DNA of 64,000 nucleotides from Hanleya hanleyi. Lineage: Eukaryota > Mollusca > Polyplacophora > Lepidopleurida > Hanleyidae. The notes beneath the pieces are model-generated. The model was not told the origin of the DNA. It saw only the letters and a program-made list of their open reading frames with translations, and did no database searches. Within the stretch, counting starts at the first letter, position 1; the number at the start of each line of letters is the position of its first letter. The stretch is from contig JAVTVY010012683.1 of the NCBI GenBank assembly GCA_036873755.1, positions 460,020-524,019 of the forward strand. The letters are read 5' to 3'. Of the stretch, positions 33,532 to 43,399 are shown piece after piece. A program made the translations under genes and the position numbers.

Positions 33532-33784
33532 ATGTTTGTGAATCTCATTGTTTATGGCATAAGATGCCAAGATGTTAACTGCGATGACCGCTACATAGGC
33601 GAGACTCAACAACCATTACTTCAACGAATGTCTCAGCACCATAAACCTGACAGCAACGGAAATGACTCGGCTGTGTTCACACATTTATGGTCAAGTGGAC
33701 ACACTTTCAGAACAGAAGATGTGCTTATCCACGACAGAGAATCTAGGTACTTCGATAGAGGTGTAAAAGAAACCATCTGGGCTA
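33532..33784 (+). pseudogene. Penelope-like element: C-terminal GIY-YIG endonuclease fragment
   Basis: The plus frame reads VYGIRCQDVNCDDRYIGET (the GIY-YIG pair as YGIR...RYIGE), then QPLLQRMSQHH with the catalytic arginine, DSAVFTHLWSSGHTF, and RESRYFDRGVKETIWA with the metal-binding glutamate. This is the endonuclease that canonical Penelope/Neptune/Poseidon elements carry after the RT. No RT precedes it, since LINE copy 7 ends 70 bp upstream. The frame is interrupted at 33785 by a terminal-inverted-repeat insertion. In-frame codons resume at 34889. Confidence 0.8.
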
Positions 33785-34886
33785 AGGATAGCTATCCCCT
33801 TAGAGGGTCAAAATTGGTCATTTTTTTTCATTTCTTCATTCAAATATTCACTATTTCCTCTAACATTTGGTGAAAAAATGAAATAAAAATTATAAATAGA
33901 AGTGCTTCAATATTAGGATTAAAAATTTAGTTTCCGAGGCCCTGTAACAATTAAACAGATTGCCTTAGCTTGGGCTTGGCTACTATTATTTTTGTCTGTT
34001 AAATTTCCCTTTCCAAAACTCATTTCCGCAGTATTATGGTAAGCTAATTATCTATTAGTCCTACTTATTTACATTAATGTACCCCCTTCTGATCAAACCA
34101 TGCAAACATCCTTATTTTTGTTTCTAATTATGACAGTGACACTTCACTCAGACACCCGCCGTGAAGTAATCCACACAGGTGTGAACAAGTTTTAGCAGGT
34201 TTTTAAAGTTTAAATTGGACTTTAAACCGACTTGATGAAAAAACTTAGTGTGATAGTTATCCAGAATAAACAGGAATTCGAGTAGGTCCCATTAGACAGA
34301 TTAAAAATGTATCTGACAATAGAATTCAAGCAAAAAATAGGGATTAATTCATCAGATGTATAGCAGGACACATTTTGCCTGATTTCTAGCCTTTCATTTT
34401 TGTACAAAATCCGAAATTCAAACGTTTATTTCTCGAAAAGTATCCATGCTACGCTTTTGAAATTTGGCATGCTTGTTACTTATATGGTGATCTAGAAAAC
34501 TGTATCTCACTTTTTGTAAGTTCGGCTTCGTTTCTTAATTATCCAACTTTTAAGACAAACGACCGTAAAAAAGTACATTTTTTTCAATTTATTTTAGTAA
34601 AATAGTTATAAAAACAAAACCAGGCAAAAATTAAAAAAAATGAGATAAGTTTTACTGGTTCGAATTGTCTCCTACCAAGGTATACCATCAAAGTTGAAAC
34701 AAGACAAACAGTTTTCATGAAATTTCAATTAAAAAATGGACGCTATTGTTTTCATTTTAATTTTTTTTAAATTGGAATACAAAATTATATAGTTGGAATC
34801 TATTATGGTTATTTTGTATATTTATTGATACAGATGACAAATTGTCATGGGGGTGCAAAAACTGCCTCTAAGGGGATAGCTATCCT
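33785..34886. mobile_element. ~1.1-kb TIR element with TA target duplication
   Basis: The left end AGGATAGCTATCCCCTTAG (33785-33803) and the right end CTAAGGGGATAGCTATCCT (34868-34886) are perfect inverted repeats, extending to 22 bp inward. Each is flanked outward by TA (33783-33784; 34887-34888), as for Tc1/mariner-type integration. The interior is AT-rich with no transposase, so it is non-autonomous. It inserted into the Penelope endonuclease frame. Confidence 0.85.
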
Positions 34887-34908
34887 TAAGATCCAGCATA
34901 GTGTTTCC

Positions 34909-35354
34909 CTAGAGCCGATCGGGTCCAACATAGTTATCCGCCTCCAATGCACATAGCTCCTTCAACATCTTGCTGAAACGTACGGTCACATTGGTCTGGA
35001 GGATGATCAGGAACTTGTGGTTCCATTCGTGGTACTCCATGTGAAGGTAATCCGCAAACGGGAAGACACTTTTACCCCCGGAGGTCTTGCCCTTGATGAG
35101 GTTACGCAACGCCTGGGTGAATATTTTGGATGTAGGGTACTGGCCTTCCGGAAGAGTGAAGTTGTAGGTGTTGGCTTCGTACACGACTTCGTACCACACC
35201 GTATCATGTTGCACGGGTGTTGGATATCCACTAAACAACACTCCCAACCTCCGGGGAAATATAATGGACGTGGCAGCTGCGTGACATAATGGGCTAATCT
35301 GTTGTTGGAAAACACCGCAGCCGAGCTATTACTGGGTAGTGTGAGGTAAAACAT
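34909..35354 (-). pseudogene. Virus-like small structural-module protein (FYLTLPSNSS family), frameshifted
   Basis: Starts at ATG 35354 (MFYLTLPSNSSAA) and reads PGGWECCLVDIQHP. It shifts frame within about 35220-35250 and continues to 34909 with VWYEVVYEANTYNF and ADYLHMEYHEW. Proteins opening FYLTLPSNSS followed by a W-E-x-x-L-V-x-I-x-Y/H-P block recur in invertebrate Polinton/adintovirus-like loci, to my recollection; their function is unknown. It is the last gene of a minus-strand block (39032 to 34909). One frameshift makes it non-functional as written. Confidence 0.5.
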
Positions 35355-35496
35355 GACGATTGAGTTTTCTTGCTGCCGCTGTTGTTTTTAATAGTGTTCC
35401 CAGGACTTGGGGGCTTGTTCCCTACGTCGCGATCGTGGCGGTGACTTGCTATGTGCCACTGCTCTGGAGAGGGTGTGAAAGGTTTCCGTAAAGAGC

Positions 35497-36166
35497 TTAT
35501 CGGTTGTGGTGTTTTGGGTGGTGACTCCGATTCTCACTCCGTGGGGGTCGAGTTTGTCGTTGTGACTTGCGGGTTGCGCGTACCGGAAATTGATGTTCTA
35601 TGTCACACTGCATCCAGGCCCAGCACTGGGAGTTTCCCACCAATTCCTGCATGTCTTTCAAGCCTTGGGCAAACACCTCCCATCCTTGAGGATCCGTGTG
35701 CGACCTTTCACTAAATCCGTCATGAGGGTACCTGGGACCACCTGGTTCTGTACAAGTAGTTTGCATTTTCATTCCAGGACATGTTCGCATTGTCTTTCAC
35801 TCGCTGTAATACCAGGCCAGCTTGTTTCTTGAACGACGCGGGTACACTCTTTAGGACTTCGTCTTCTTCCCACTGTGGGGATAATAGTAATGGCGGCTGT
35901 GGGGCAAGTATTGTTGGCGGTACCTGTTGTGCTGGTTGTGCGACTGACACCGGGCTTGGTTCAGGGGCCTTGTATTGCCACATGAACGTGATGTATCGTT
36001 GAAGCGCCTGATTGTAGTGTTGTACTTTCTCACTGTCGCTTAGAATTTGTTGCATCTCTTGATCGAGTGTGTCGATCGTCTTCACCGTAGGTGGAATCGG
36101 ATACGCCGATTGGAGGCTTTGAAGCAGACGTGGTTCGATGAGAACCATTTTTTTCGTGTGGTTCAT
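35497..36166 (-). pseudogene. Virus-like helical protein with Pro-rich linker, frameshifted
   Basis: ATG at 36166 overlaps the stop of the upstream frame (ATGA), a tight packing typical of viral gene blocks. It begins MVLIEPRLLQSLQ from its second Met, then LDQEMQQILSD with YNQALQRYI, a Pro/Gln-rich linker, and VPASFKKQAGLVLQRVK. After a frameshift near 35720-35790 it continues as GWEVFAQGLKDMQEL and ends in a basic tail at 35497. The same build is found in proteins near Polinton-like capsid genes in marine invertebrates, by recollection. Role unknown, possibly virion-associated. Confidence 0.5.
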
Positions 36167-37180
36167 TGTCGACCGAAGATTCGACCCAATATTGGCCCCA
36201 ACACGGAAGCCCCCAACGGGGCTAAGATCGCATCGAGAAAGCCGCCTTTCTGTAAGATCGTTTTCTTCTGTGCTTGCTGAACACGCTTCTGGACCAGGGT
36301 TCGGAGACCTGTCTTATGCTTGGTGTTCTGAGCCGGAGTCAGTGGCACGTTCCCTCTTAAGGGTGCAGTCCACACTTGCCGCGGTTTCGTACAAAGCGCC
36401 CCCTCCCTAATTTCATAATAAGGAAGGTCGTTCGTTTTTGACAGCATGGTAATTCTTCTTACCTTTCTTCCAACTGATATCTATAGTATCACCCTGCTGG
36501 ACGTAACCATTTCTCCAAACGAGGATATAACATTGCTTGGTGATCGCACCAACTCGCCACTACAGCGTTAAGCGTGTCCGGAATTGAATATCTGGAAGGC
36601 CAAAATCCGCACTTTTTCGGGGAACGAAAATGATGATTCCTTTATGGCGATAAAATTTTACAAAATAAATGGGTAGGTCGACCCCCTGTTTTTTTCGCCA
36701 CTTTAAATTGTCCTTTGGACGAAAACAACTTTAACATGCATAAAAAGAAAATCATTTCGTATATTTTCTCTTGGTTGTGGGTTGAATTTGACACATTTCC
36801 TATATTTTATGGAGCTTTTCAGAAAAATTGAAGAAGGGTTAAGGAGAATTGCACGTTTTTCCTTTTCAATTTCAATAGCTCCCAAGTCTCCTGAAATAAT
36901 GACACGAGTGTGCCCATGTAGAAAATATATAATTTTACAGGGTTTTTGTTAAATATTTTACATCTGTTTATGGCCGAAGACCCGAACCCATGCCCGGTTT
37001 TAGCCACACATCATTTAGGTGTGGACTGCACCCTAAGACGCGATGTCCGATTTCACACAGACAGTGTACAAGGTCAGGATCCGCGTTGCGTACAATAGTC
37101 CAAACCAACTCGGGTGGGGCCGCCTTCAATACACGGAGCGTCGTAACGTGCTTCCGTACTCGAACGGATATCCTGTACAA
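36163..37180 (-). pseudogene. Adenovirus pX-like core-protein gene split by a MITE
   Basis: The upstream half (37180-37034) reads VRKHVTTLRVLKAAPPELVW and LVHCLCEIGHRVL. The downstream half (36357-36163) reads RGNVPLTPAQ and QKGGFLDAILAPLGASVLG. Between them sits a 673-bp insertion with inverted ends (36361-37033). The frame resumes after the insertion if one 3-bp target copy is removed. A GGFL-x-x-I/L-L-x-P motif followed by Gly/Ala-rich hydrophobics resembles the X (mu) core precursor of adenoviruses, which is also annotated in adintoviruses. Such basic peptides condense DNA in the virion. Apart from the insertion both halves look undamaged. Confidence 0.55.
36361..37033. mobile_element. 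673-bp MITE, PIF/Harbinger-like (TSD TAA)
   Basis: Terminal inverted repeats are GGGTGCAGTCCACAC (36361-36375) and GTGTGGACTGCACCC (37019-37033). The 3-bp direct repeat TAA lies at 36358-36360 and 37034-37036. Three-base TAA/TTA duplications are the hallmark of PIF/Harbinger. The interior is AT-rich and non-coding. Confidence 0.88.
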
Positions 37181-37282
37181 CTAACGCGGGCTACCTCAAG
37201 AATATTCTTTCACTTCAGAGACAAGGTCAACCATGATATTAATTGTTTTATTATTCTTATCCCGACGTACACATCGTGACAC

Positions 37283-37690
37283 AAGTGGATGAGTTCGCCG
37301 TCCAATTCACCAGACAACACCCGTTTGAACCCGGGACAGAGGAATGTGAGCCGGGCGCGGTTGTGTAGGGTCCGCCTCACGGATCTCTCCCTCCTCCATG
37401 ATATCGACCGTAACCGCATAGACGAACAGGAAGACCTCGGGGGTCAAGCTGAGAAACGCCCGTATTATATGCTCCGCCATGGTCAGTACGTGAATGGTAC
37501 AAGATTTGAATCTCTCTCATATTTATAGGGAGGACAAGTCCATGACTTGAGATCAAAGGATCGGGGGTCGATCATTTAGTCACGTAACCGGATAGTTCCT
37601 ATCGTCTTTCTCCTTTACGCCGTTGATGATTTGCTCGTTGGGCTGAGCCAGTGCGTCCTCAATAGCACGAGACAAGGCTCCTTAAAACTC
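37283..37690 (-). pseudogene. Second, rearranged copy of parts of the 38.3-39.0 kb gene
   Basis: 37583-37680 matches 38484-38580 (TATCGTCTTTCTCCTTTACG and onward). 37290-37440 matches about 38755-38920 (FKRVLSGELDGELIH in the minus frame). In the other copy these pieces are about 200 bp apart; here the order is preserved but intervening sequence is lost or replaced. It suggests duplication within the virus-like element followed by decay. Confidence 0.7.
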
Positions 37691-38193
37691 CATAAAATAT
37701 ATGAAAACGTGTCGAATTTGTCGTCATCTCCACCTGCCATTTGGTGTTGGGGCGTTGTTGTCGGGCCCATTCCAAGCTATCCAAGGTTTCTATTTGGGTG
37801 AATGCAGTGTCCAGCGACGCACTATCCGTAATGCTGAAGGGCTGGTCGTGCACGAGGGTATTGTGACTGGGGTAAAAGTACCGGAGCTGGTCTCCTTATG
37901 CCGTAATAAATAGCCAAAAGTGAGATTTAATTTGAAGCCTGTGACTTGGTCCTCAAAAATAGTATAGGCGTGATGGGGTAGGCGGGTGTTATCTAACTGC
38001 ACAAGTCCAATATAGGGCGATGTCAGTGAAAACAGTGCCGGATGGTAGGCCAAGGACGCTGATAGATCGCACTCACAGGTTCCGGTATCGGTAATACCTC
38101 TGTGGGCGGTTCGTCAGGATCTGTGGTAAAGTTTCCCTCCTCAGTGAGGACTGGATTGCGGGCGAGCGGTGAGAGGGACTTTTCACGTCGCAT
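37659..38193 (-). pseudogene. Virus-like protein, several frames
   Basis: Starts at ATG 38193 (MRREKSLSPLARNPVLTEEG) and passes through at least two frameshifts: a stop near 38034, then SLTSPYIGLVQLDNTRLPHH in the 38053 frame, then PFSITDSASLDTAFTQIETL and RQQRPNTKWQVEMTTN in the 37853 frame. A diverged copy of the last part lies at 45660-45850. The protein resembles no enzyme; a capsid-associated role is only a guess from its neighbours. Confidence 0.45.
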
Positions 38194-38319
38194 AATTTAA
38201 GCTAAGTGAGTACAGTCCAAAAACAATCGGCTGTATTAATTAGCCTTCAATATGGTGCATCATGGGATAGCAACATGAAACGTACATCCCATATTATTTG
38301 TGAATATCTGGCGCTGGGG

Positions 38320-39032
38320 TCAAAGTTGATTTGGGTTCTGACGCCGTACCCCCGTTGTATGGATGCAATTGTCACTGGGTTGACTGAGCATATCCGGGTA
38401 ATATATGACGTCGTCGTCCTCCGACGGTGGAATACGGGTGTTAAGTTTATCCAGGACATCTGTGTAGGTCACGGAGGTGAGAACCGGATAGTTCCTATCG
38501 TCTTTCTCCTTTACGCGGTTGATGATTTGCTCGTTGGGCTGAGCCAGTGCGTCTTCAATAGCACGGGACAAGGCCCACTGGACGGCTGAACGGTCGTCTG
38601 GTGTAACAGCGGATCCACGGTAGACACCACTTTCTCAAAGACCGTCCATAGATCAGAGTCTAAGGTGAAGGTTCCTGGTGGGACCCTGGTAACGCCTAGG
38701 CGTGCGAAGCATGGCCCACTGTGTACGTAGATGGCATTCTCGACGTGGATGAGCTCAACATCGAGTTCACCGCTCAACACCCGTTTAAATTTGGTCCAAC
38801 GGTCACGGTGTAGCGTAACCGTTTTTGATGCGGACGCAGGGCCCGACCAGCAAACATCCCGGTCTTCTACGATGGTGACTTTATCCTCATAGACGTGTAT
38901 CCCCACCTCGGGTGTAAGGGAAAGGAACGCTCGAAGGACTGGCGACATGATCGACGAAATGACGCGTGATGAATGACCCACATCGTCACTGACCGCCGTA
39001 TTTATAGTGCATTGGTTCGTCCGTTTCCGCAT
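38320..39032 (-). pseudogene. Virus-like protein, first of the minus-strand block
   Basis: The likely start is the ATG at 38948 (MSPVLRAFLSLTPEVG); an in-frame extension reaches 39032. It contains VTLHRDRWTKFKRVLSGELD and GTFTLDSDLWTVFEKVVSTV. It shifts frame within 38511-38571 and continues as RAIEDALAQPNEQIINRVKE and PVLTSVTYTDVLDKLN to 38320. The downstream neighbour starts about 130 bp later on the same strand. It is duplicated in part at 37.3-37.7 kb. Function unknown. Confidence 0.45.
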
Positions 39033-39059
39033 ACTCAGCCCTATTTATTCACCCCACAC

Positions 39060-39920
39060 TATAGGGAAACCTGGGTCACTTCGAGCAATTCACTTGCTAC
39101 ACATTGACAGCTCCCGCGGCTAATTTGGACCAATAGTGGCCCATCTCGGCTCCAAAACGTATATTCTCTTGCACTTTGTCTACTGCGCATGCGCGGAATG
39201 ACGTCAGTTCCACACCATACCCATCCTGTCGGATGCTCCCCAACGAGTGCTACATATTGACACCTCCCGCGGCCCATTCGGACCAATATTGGACCATCTC
39301 GACCCCAAACGGCCCTTGCCATGCCCGTTTTCTACTGCGCATGCGCTGAATGACGTCAGTTCCACGCCACGCCACATCCGTCTGTTCGGATGCTCCCCGA
39401 CGAGTGCTACACTTTGATATCTCACACGCCCCATTTAAACCATCTCGGCCCCAAAACGTCTATTCCCATACTCTTTGTCTACCGCGCATGCGCAGAATGA
39501 CGTCATTTCTACGCCATACCCACCCAGCCGGATGCTCCCCAAAGAGCACTACACTTTGATACCTCCCACGGCCCAATCGGACCACTAGATGCCAATGTCG
39601 ACCCCAAAACGTCTACTTCAATGCCCTTTGTCTACTGCGCAAGCGCAGAATGACATCAGTTGCACGCCACATCCATCTAGTCGGATAGTCCCTAACATGT
39701 GCTTCACTATGACACCTCCCAAGGCCCAATCGGACCATTGGGGCCCATCTCGACCCCAAAACGTCTATCCCCATACACTTTCTCTACTGTGCATGCGCAG
39801 AATGACGTCAGTTCCACGCCACACCCATCGAGTTGGACGCTCCTCCACGAGTGATTCACGATGATACCTCAAACGACCCAATCGGACCACTTGCGGGTCC
39901 ACCTAGACCCCCAAATGTCC
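39060..39920 (+). repeat. ~150-bp tandem array, each unit with NRF1-like and CRE-like sites
   Basis: TGCGCATGCGC-type palindromes occur at 39184, 39336, 39484, 39636 (one substitution) and 39788 (one substitution), a spacing of 148-152 bp. Each is followed about 5 bp later by TGACGTCA (39199, 39351, 39498, 39803; one degenerate copy near 39650). Other shared words are GGATGCTCCCC-ACGAGTGCTAC and GGCCCAATCGGACCA. The array begins just upstream (in gene sense) of the virus-like minus-strand block. Open frames inside it are by-products of the periodicity. Confidence 0.88.
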
Positions 39921-40162
39921 ACCCCAGCACTAATTGCCCAGTGCGCAATTCAAAAAAAATAACAAATTCAACCATGACCTCGAGACCCCTCCCATCGTGT
40001 TCTACAGCTCGAGATGAAGAAAACAAGATGCCACACCCCATAGTATAATCCACAAGTAAAAAATATAACCATCTCAATACTTCCATACCAGAAGTAAATG
40101 TTCAGTGGGTTCCCGATTGGGCCTACACCATAGCCGTATATCTACCCTCTGGTAGGCACATA

Positions 40163-40312
40163 GTGAATTTTACACGACTGGCTATTTAATATGAAAGTTA
40201 TGACACTCGTTGAGTAAGTTTTATATGTTGCGAGCTTTAGCGAGCAACATATAAAACTTACTCAACGAGTGTCATAACTTTCATATTGAATTGCCACGAG
40301 TGTAAGATTCTG
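40163..40312. repeat. Long hairpin palindrome, 44-bp perfect arms
   Basis: 40188-40231 is the exact reverse complement of 40244-40287 with a 12-nt loop (GAGCTTTAGCGA). Imperfect pairing continues outward about 25 bp on each side (ACACGACTGGC / GCCACGAGTGT). CACGAGTGTAA-like words recur at 40628. It may be a fold-back element. No coding content. Confidence 0.9.
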
Positions 40313-41370
40313 TTTATCACATAACTATTTTAAAGTAAATTATAAACGCAATAATTAAAAAGATTTAATCATCAAATCTATCTCAAAATTTCATTTCTTT
40401 GTTTCATTCTCGACAAAAAAACGGCCCTGGCTCAGGCGCATCACAGCCTTACAAGTTACTGTATACGCTAAGCCGATATAGTTCCAAAAGGCAACAGAGA
40501 TTGATCACCTCCCGTTGATGGCTGTTTCAAAATATCGTAGACCATTTCACAACAGAATGCAATAAGTGTAATTTGTTAATTGGCTGTTCTTCATACATTA
40601 TTTATTTTGGATCATGTAATGCCACTAGTTACACTCGTGTTCACTGCATGTCATGCATGTACCAACTCTAATTAGTGTTTTGTACAATAAAATGAATTGA
40701 ATTGAATGAGCGTGACATCCATGCATTCATTTATTATGCGCCCGACATGTTGGCGAGTTCTCAGCGAGGTGACGACATGCTAGGCCGACAAGATTATTTT
40801 GAATACGTAATCCGTTTGAAGTCTCTAATCATCCAGATCTATATTGAAAGAAGTGAGCAAACATCGGGAAGAATCCATGCAGATATTGCAAAAGAATGAA
40901 CAAACGTTTACTTTCGAGATCTGACCGGATATGGTACGGTACACAAAATGGCGGGCTGACTCGATTCGCGAAACAACAATGACGGACTACGGTACGTGCC
41001 TACAAACTTTGAAGCTCAAAATTGTCGAAATAATGCATTGGGGAGCATTGCTGCTTGTATGGCTATTGACAACTATAGTTTGCAGGCCGATGCATATATC
41101 TGGAATAAATGATTGTCTTGCAGATATCTATGTTGTTGTTGCACTAGTAAACATAGTATTTCGTAGTCAAATTTTATCAATGGAAAAAATAGTTCAGTGA
41201 CGTCACGACCAGGCGTAGTAATTGTTTTTCTCACGCTACATGTATTATCCAATCGGCGTGTTTGAAAGTGTTATGTCATTAGTTACTTACGGTCTTTACG
41301 TCTTTACGGCTTTATGTCACTGAATAACACCACAGTTATATGATAAATTAGGTTATTTTCAACCTTGCCT
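40313..41370. other. Mostly non-coding; one unexplained small ORF
   Basis: 40702-40899 (plus, 65 codons, ATG, MNERDIHAFIYYAPDML) has a plausible composition but no motif I recognise. ACTTACGGTCTTTACG-TCTTTACGG is a short repeat near 41285. Nothing else seen. Confidence 0.35.
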
Positions 41371-41376
41371 AGTATG

Positions 41377-41451
41377 GACTGACGCGTGGTGCAGTGGCTA
41401 ACGTGCCCGCTTCTGGAGCGCGCAATTCGGGTTCGACTCCAGCTAGGACCA
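41377..41451 (+). tRNA. tRNA-like sequence (probable SINE head or tRNA pseudogene)
   Basis: Pol III internal promoter pair: A-box TGGTGCAGTGG (41387-41397) and B-box GGTTCGACTCC (41430-41440), 43 bp apart, with a plausible 7-nt anticodon loop TTCTGGA between GC-rich arms. The acceptor and T stems each contain mismatches, so this is not a working tRNA. No clear SINE body or tail was found downstream; the next 90 bp is the CCGGA repeat. Confidence 0.6.
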
Positions 41452-41529
41452 GGGGGATTCCCCTTCTCCCGCGGTATGGCTATGTATGGGGCTTATAACC
41501 CAGAAGCTGCACCCGGGACCCTTGACTTC

Positions 41530-41640
41530 GATTATCCGCCGGATATTGCCGGAGATTACCGGACATTGCCGGAGATGACCGAACATTGCCCAAGATTCTC
41601 GGAAATTGCCGAAGATTGTCAGACATTCCCGGAGAACCAG
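41530..41640 (+). repeat. Short tandem repeat of TTGCCGGAGAT-type words
   Basis: About seven degenerate 14-16-bp units: ATATTGCCGGAGATTACCGG, ACATTGCCGGAGATGACCG, and so on. The plus frame gives an SNF-like D/Y/P-rich repeat with no meaning. Confidence 0.7.
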
Positions 41641-42255
41641 GCGAAGCGACAACCCGCGTATATGAAGTCTCGTTGACAAGGGACCACTTCTTGTCCGCGG
41701 AGGCTTCTCCCCGGAAGCGGAAACGACCGCATCACCGCCGGACAAGAACGCATCACCCCGGAGGAATACATCCCAGGGGTCACTTCCGGTCGCGTGGCCG
41801 AAAGTGACCTTTGCCGGACCTATATTGAACTTGACCTCTGTGAAGTCACAAATATGCAATTTTTTTTATGTCAAAACGGTAGAATTCGCCCTTTCTATAC
41901 TCCTATCGCATTGACATGAGGCGAGTTTATTAACAGTGATAACAGTGATGAATATACTGCCAACTTGAGTTTCAGAACGTTGAAGAGAACACAATGATAT
42001 TGAGATGCAATACCTCATTGCTATTAAATGGCCGTGCTAATTAGCAAATATATTGCCAGCAGCAAATCCATAGAGTCGAGTACAATATTATGTGGATTAA
42101 ACTTAGAAAAGCAAAATCTGAGCAGAAAACTGTCACCGTAACATAAAACTGACAAATGAGATACTCGATCTTTTACTCCACCGACACTCATCTGTTGAGG
42201 TGAGAGGGTTGAGGGTTGGAATCTATTAGCAATCACGAGAAAGGGAACGAACCTA

Positions 42256-43345
42256 AGTAGTAGTGTCAACCCGAATAGGTGTAAGAATCTGGCGTAGAGG
42301 TCAAATGCATTATAGTCCATGCAAAGGTGTGGGCCGTTTAAAAAAAAACGCCGTCTCAAGGAATTAGTGCATCTTGTAGTATGACGTCACGCGGTGATGC
42401 GGTCTGGTGGTGATGCGGTCGCGGGAAAAAGCTTCCGCGGAGAAAAAGTAGTCCCCAGACTTCAAATACGCTGCATGGTCCGATTGGGTCGAGTGAGGTA
42501 TCAAAGTGAAGCATTCGTGAAGGGGCTTGCAGTCATGCGTGGGTGCATGTAAAATTAGGATTTTTTTTCCGAAAATATAAAAAGCGGAACACGGACTTTA
42601 TCCCTAAAATAGGGGAAAACCCCTATCAACTCTAGCCAAAAGAGCTAATATCGGTCTCCGGGATTATCGGGGCCTGCCTATCAAGTCAATGGGGTAAAAT
42701 TAGGATTTTTTCTCGAAAATATAAAAAACGGAACACGGACTTTACCCCTACAATAGGGGTCTGTATTATACAATATAAGGGAAAATGCCTGTATGGGGCA
42801 TGGAGATGGTCATATTTTTTGCATTTTACTATGGGTTGTGGGGTCTTGTTTTTCACGTCTCGATACGAAAAACACGATGGACGGGGTCCTGGAGCTAATC
42901 GGTGAAATTTTTGGAAAAGTCACGGAGGTCTGTATATTGGCCCATATAGCTCCATACTGGCTATGGAAGGGATAGGTCCATCCTGGGAAATTCACACACG
43001 TTCATTGTGATATGGGTTATTTGGACTTGGTTCTCACGTCTCGTCATTTAGAACACGATGGGAAGAGTCACGGAGCGAAACGGTGAACTTTTTGGGAAAA
43101 GTTCATCGAGGCCTGGGTAGGCCCATATAGTTCCATGCTGGCTATATGGAGGTGTAGGTCCATCCTGAGAAATTCACACACGTTCATTGTGATATGGGTT
43201 GTTTGGTCTTGTTTTTTCATGCCTCGTCTTTTAGAACATGATGGGAAGGGTCCCGGAGCGAAACGGTGAAATTTTTGGAAAAAGTTCACCGAGGCCTAGG
43301 TAGGTCCATATAGCCCCATACTGGCTATGGAGGTATAGGTCCATA
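42256..43345 (+). repeat. Left long inverted repeat of virus-like element, with three ~175-bp subrepeats
   Basis: Outer end AGTAGTAGTGTCAACCC (42256-42272). Matches the reverse complement of 47825-48385: GTCAAATGCATTATAGTCCA, then the AAACGCCGTCTCAA-GAATTAGTGCATC stretch and CACGTTCATTGTGATATGGG. The inner part holds about three tandem copies of a ~175-bp unit starting near 42800, 42990 and 43165. An inexact duplication of AAATTAGGATTTTTT ... GGACTTTA-CCCTA lies at 42551-42780. AG...CT outer ends suit Polinton-type elements; I found no matching 6-bp target duplication. Confidence 0.8.
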
Positions 43346-43399
43346 CGGGGTGAACGCTTTGGGGTCTAGGTGAGCCCCTAATGATCCTATGGTGTCGTA

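Noticed and set aside
35007..35289. Plus ORF and second minus frame over the FYLTLPSNSS gene
   Set aside because: Shadow frames; only the frame pair carrying the motif blocks is consistent.
41443..41859. 138-codon minus ORF
   Set aside because: Covers the tRNA-like head and the CCGGA short tandem repeat; no coherent protein.
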